6,189 bases of DNA, from the NCBI GenBank assembly GCA_014534415.1, contig JACVRM010000128.1:1-6189 (forward strand), given 5' to 3'. Shown in pieces: positions 5,955 through 6,189 of this stretch. The notes beneath the pieces were generated by a model. That model saw only the letters and a list, made by a program, of their open reading frames with translations, did no database searches and was not told where the DNA came from. A program made the position numbers and the translations under genes. Source of the stretch: Thermoleophilia bacterium (GTDB lineage Bacteria > Actinomycetota > Thermoleophilia > Gaiellales > Gaiellaceae). Each line of letters starts with the position of its first letter. Within the stretch, counting starts at the first letter, position 1.

Positions 5955-5977
5955 CATGCGGGTTTACGGCCCGCGTG
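5955..5977 (+). terminator. Hairpin after prs, possible U-tract-less terminator
   Basis: CATGCGGG (5955-5962) can pair with CCCGCGTG (5970-5977) as an 8-bp stem with one U-G pair and a 7-nt loop, starting 15 nt after the prs stop. No T run follows, so a classical intrinsic terminator is not shown, although GC-rich actinobacteria often use such hairpins. It covers the ATG of the short ORF at 5956, so the two interpretations compete. Confidence 0.3.
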
Positions 5978-6159
5978 CTAACGAGACGCTCTATCCGCTG
6001 CTGCTCGCCGGTTACGCCGCTGCCGACGAGGAGGAGGAGGGGAAGCAGAAGCTGCGCATGCTCGCGAACGCACTCGTGACGATGTTCGTCCGCTGCAACG
6101 CTTCTCGCGCGTACCCTGCCGCCGGGTGCGGATCCGCTTCCCCGACGGCACGAGCGTGA
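5956..6159 (+). CDS. Possible small protein, unrecognised
   Basis: A 67-codon ORF that I cannot assign. Codons 1 to about 46 look coding: third positions are about 84 percent G/C and second positions are A/T-rich. The translation has a mixed composition with a run of four Glu (YAAADEEEEGKQKLRML). From about codon 47 the bias decays (Cys-, Ser- and Ala-rich, irregular), while another frame begins to look coding. There is no Shine-Dalgarno, and the ATG sits inside a hairpin. It may be a genuine short gene, a decayed or frameshifted N-terminus of the next gene, or a chance ORF. Confidence 0.3.
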   Translation: MRVYGPRANETLYPLLLAGYAAADEEEEGKQKLRMLANALVTMFVRCNASRAYPAAGCGSASPTARA

Positions 6160-6189
6160 CGGCGTGCTCGCTCGCCGAGCGGCGCGACG
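6126..6189 (+). CDS. Possible start of an unrecognised gene, truncated by the window end
   Basis: From GTG 6126 the frame stays open to the last base (21 complete codons) with almost every third position G or C. The translation begins VRIRFPDGTSVTACSLAERR, a plausible N-terminal beta-hairpin (RIRFPDGTSV). GTG 6126 is the first ATG, GTG or TTG codon after the in-frame TAA at 5979-5981. No convincing Shine-Dalgarno precedes it, and coding character may begin slightly upstream, near 6093. Too little is visible to name a product. It does not look like ribosomal protein L25 or peptidyl-tRNA hydrolase, the genes usually found after prs in many actinobacteria. Confidence 0.4.
   Translation, partial: MRIRFPDGTSVTACSLAERRD

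Noticed and set aside
1..6189. Mobile elements, CRISPR, toxin-antitoxin or defence genes
   Set aside because: No direct-repeat arrays, terminal inverted repeats, transposase or integrase motifs or tRNA-associated attachment duplications were seen. Base composition and codon use are uniform across the window.

Overview
The window is a compact, very GC-rich stretch of bacterial chromosome with every recognisable gene on the + strand. The order is metG (3' end), tatD, rsmA, ispE, a small membrane protein, tRNA-Gln(UUG), glmU, prs and a poorly resolved tail. The near-absence of A/T at third codon positions and the frequent GTG starts point to a high-GC actinobacterium. From memory, metG-tatD-(rpfB)-rsmA-ispE and tRNA-Gln-glmU-prs are both conserved actinobacterial blocks. 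The lack of rpfB, the divergent IspE and GlmU residues and the fused layout suggest a deep-branching class such as Thermoleophilia, but that placement is inference.

Region 1-2083 is a tightly packed operon. It holds the C-terminal part of methionyl-tRNA synthetase, a TatD-family metal-dependent DNase and the 16S rRNA dimethyltransferase RsmA. Both junctions are GTGA start/stop overlaps, which implies translational coupling. After a 116-nt gap comes ispE (2200-3057), the CDP-ME kinase of the MEP isoprenoid pathway. It is followed 3 nt later by a 125-residue integral membrane protein of unknown function.

Region 3450-5940 starts with a weak candidate promoter and a complete tRNA-Gln with encoded CCA. 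glmU begins only 18 nt after the CCA and makes UDP-GlcNAc for peptidoglycan. prs overlaps the end of glmU by 20 bp, has a good Shine-Dalgarno inside glmU, and makes PRPP for nucleotide, His and Trp synthesis. The theme is translation (metG, rsmA, tRNA) and central precursor supply (ispE, glmU, prs).

Region 5941-6189 starts with a hairpin just after prs. It then contains a short unrecognised ORF and the likely 5' end of another gene that runs off the window. The expected actinobacterial next genes (rplY, pth) are not visible.

I found no mobile element, CRISPR array, defence gene or obvious new system: this is a housekeeping region. The items worth a second look are an active-site Tyr-to-Arg change in IspE, a remodelled acetyl-CoA/acceptor region in GlmU, an inverted repeat across the likely ispE start, the tRNA-glmU junction, the N-terminal extension of Prs, and the tail where the coding signal changes frame.
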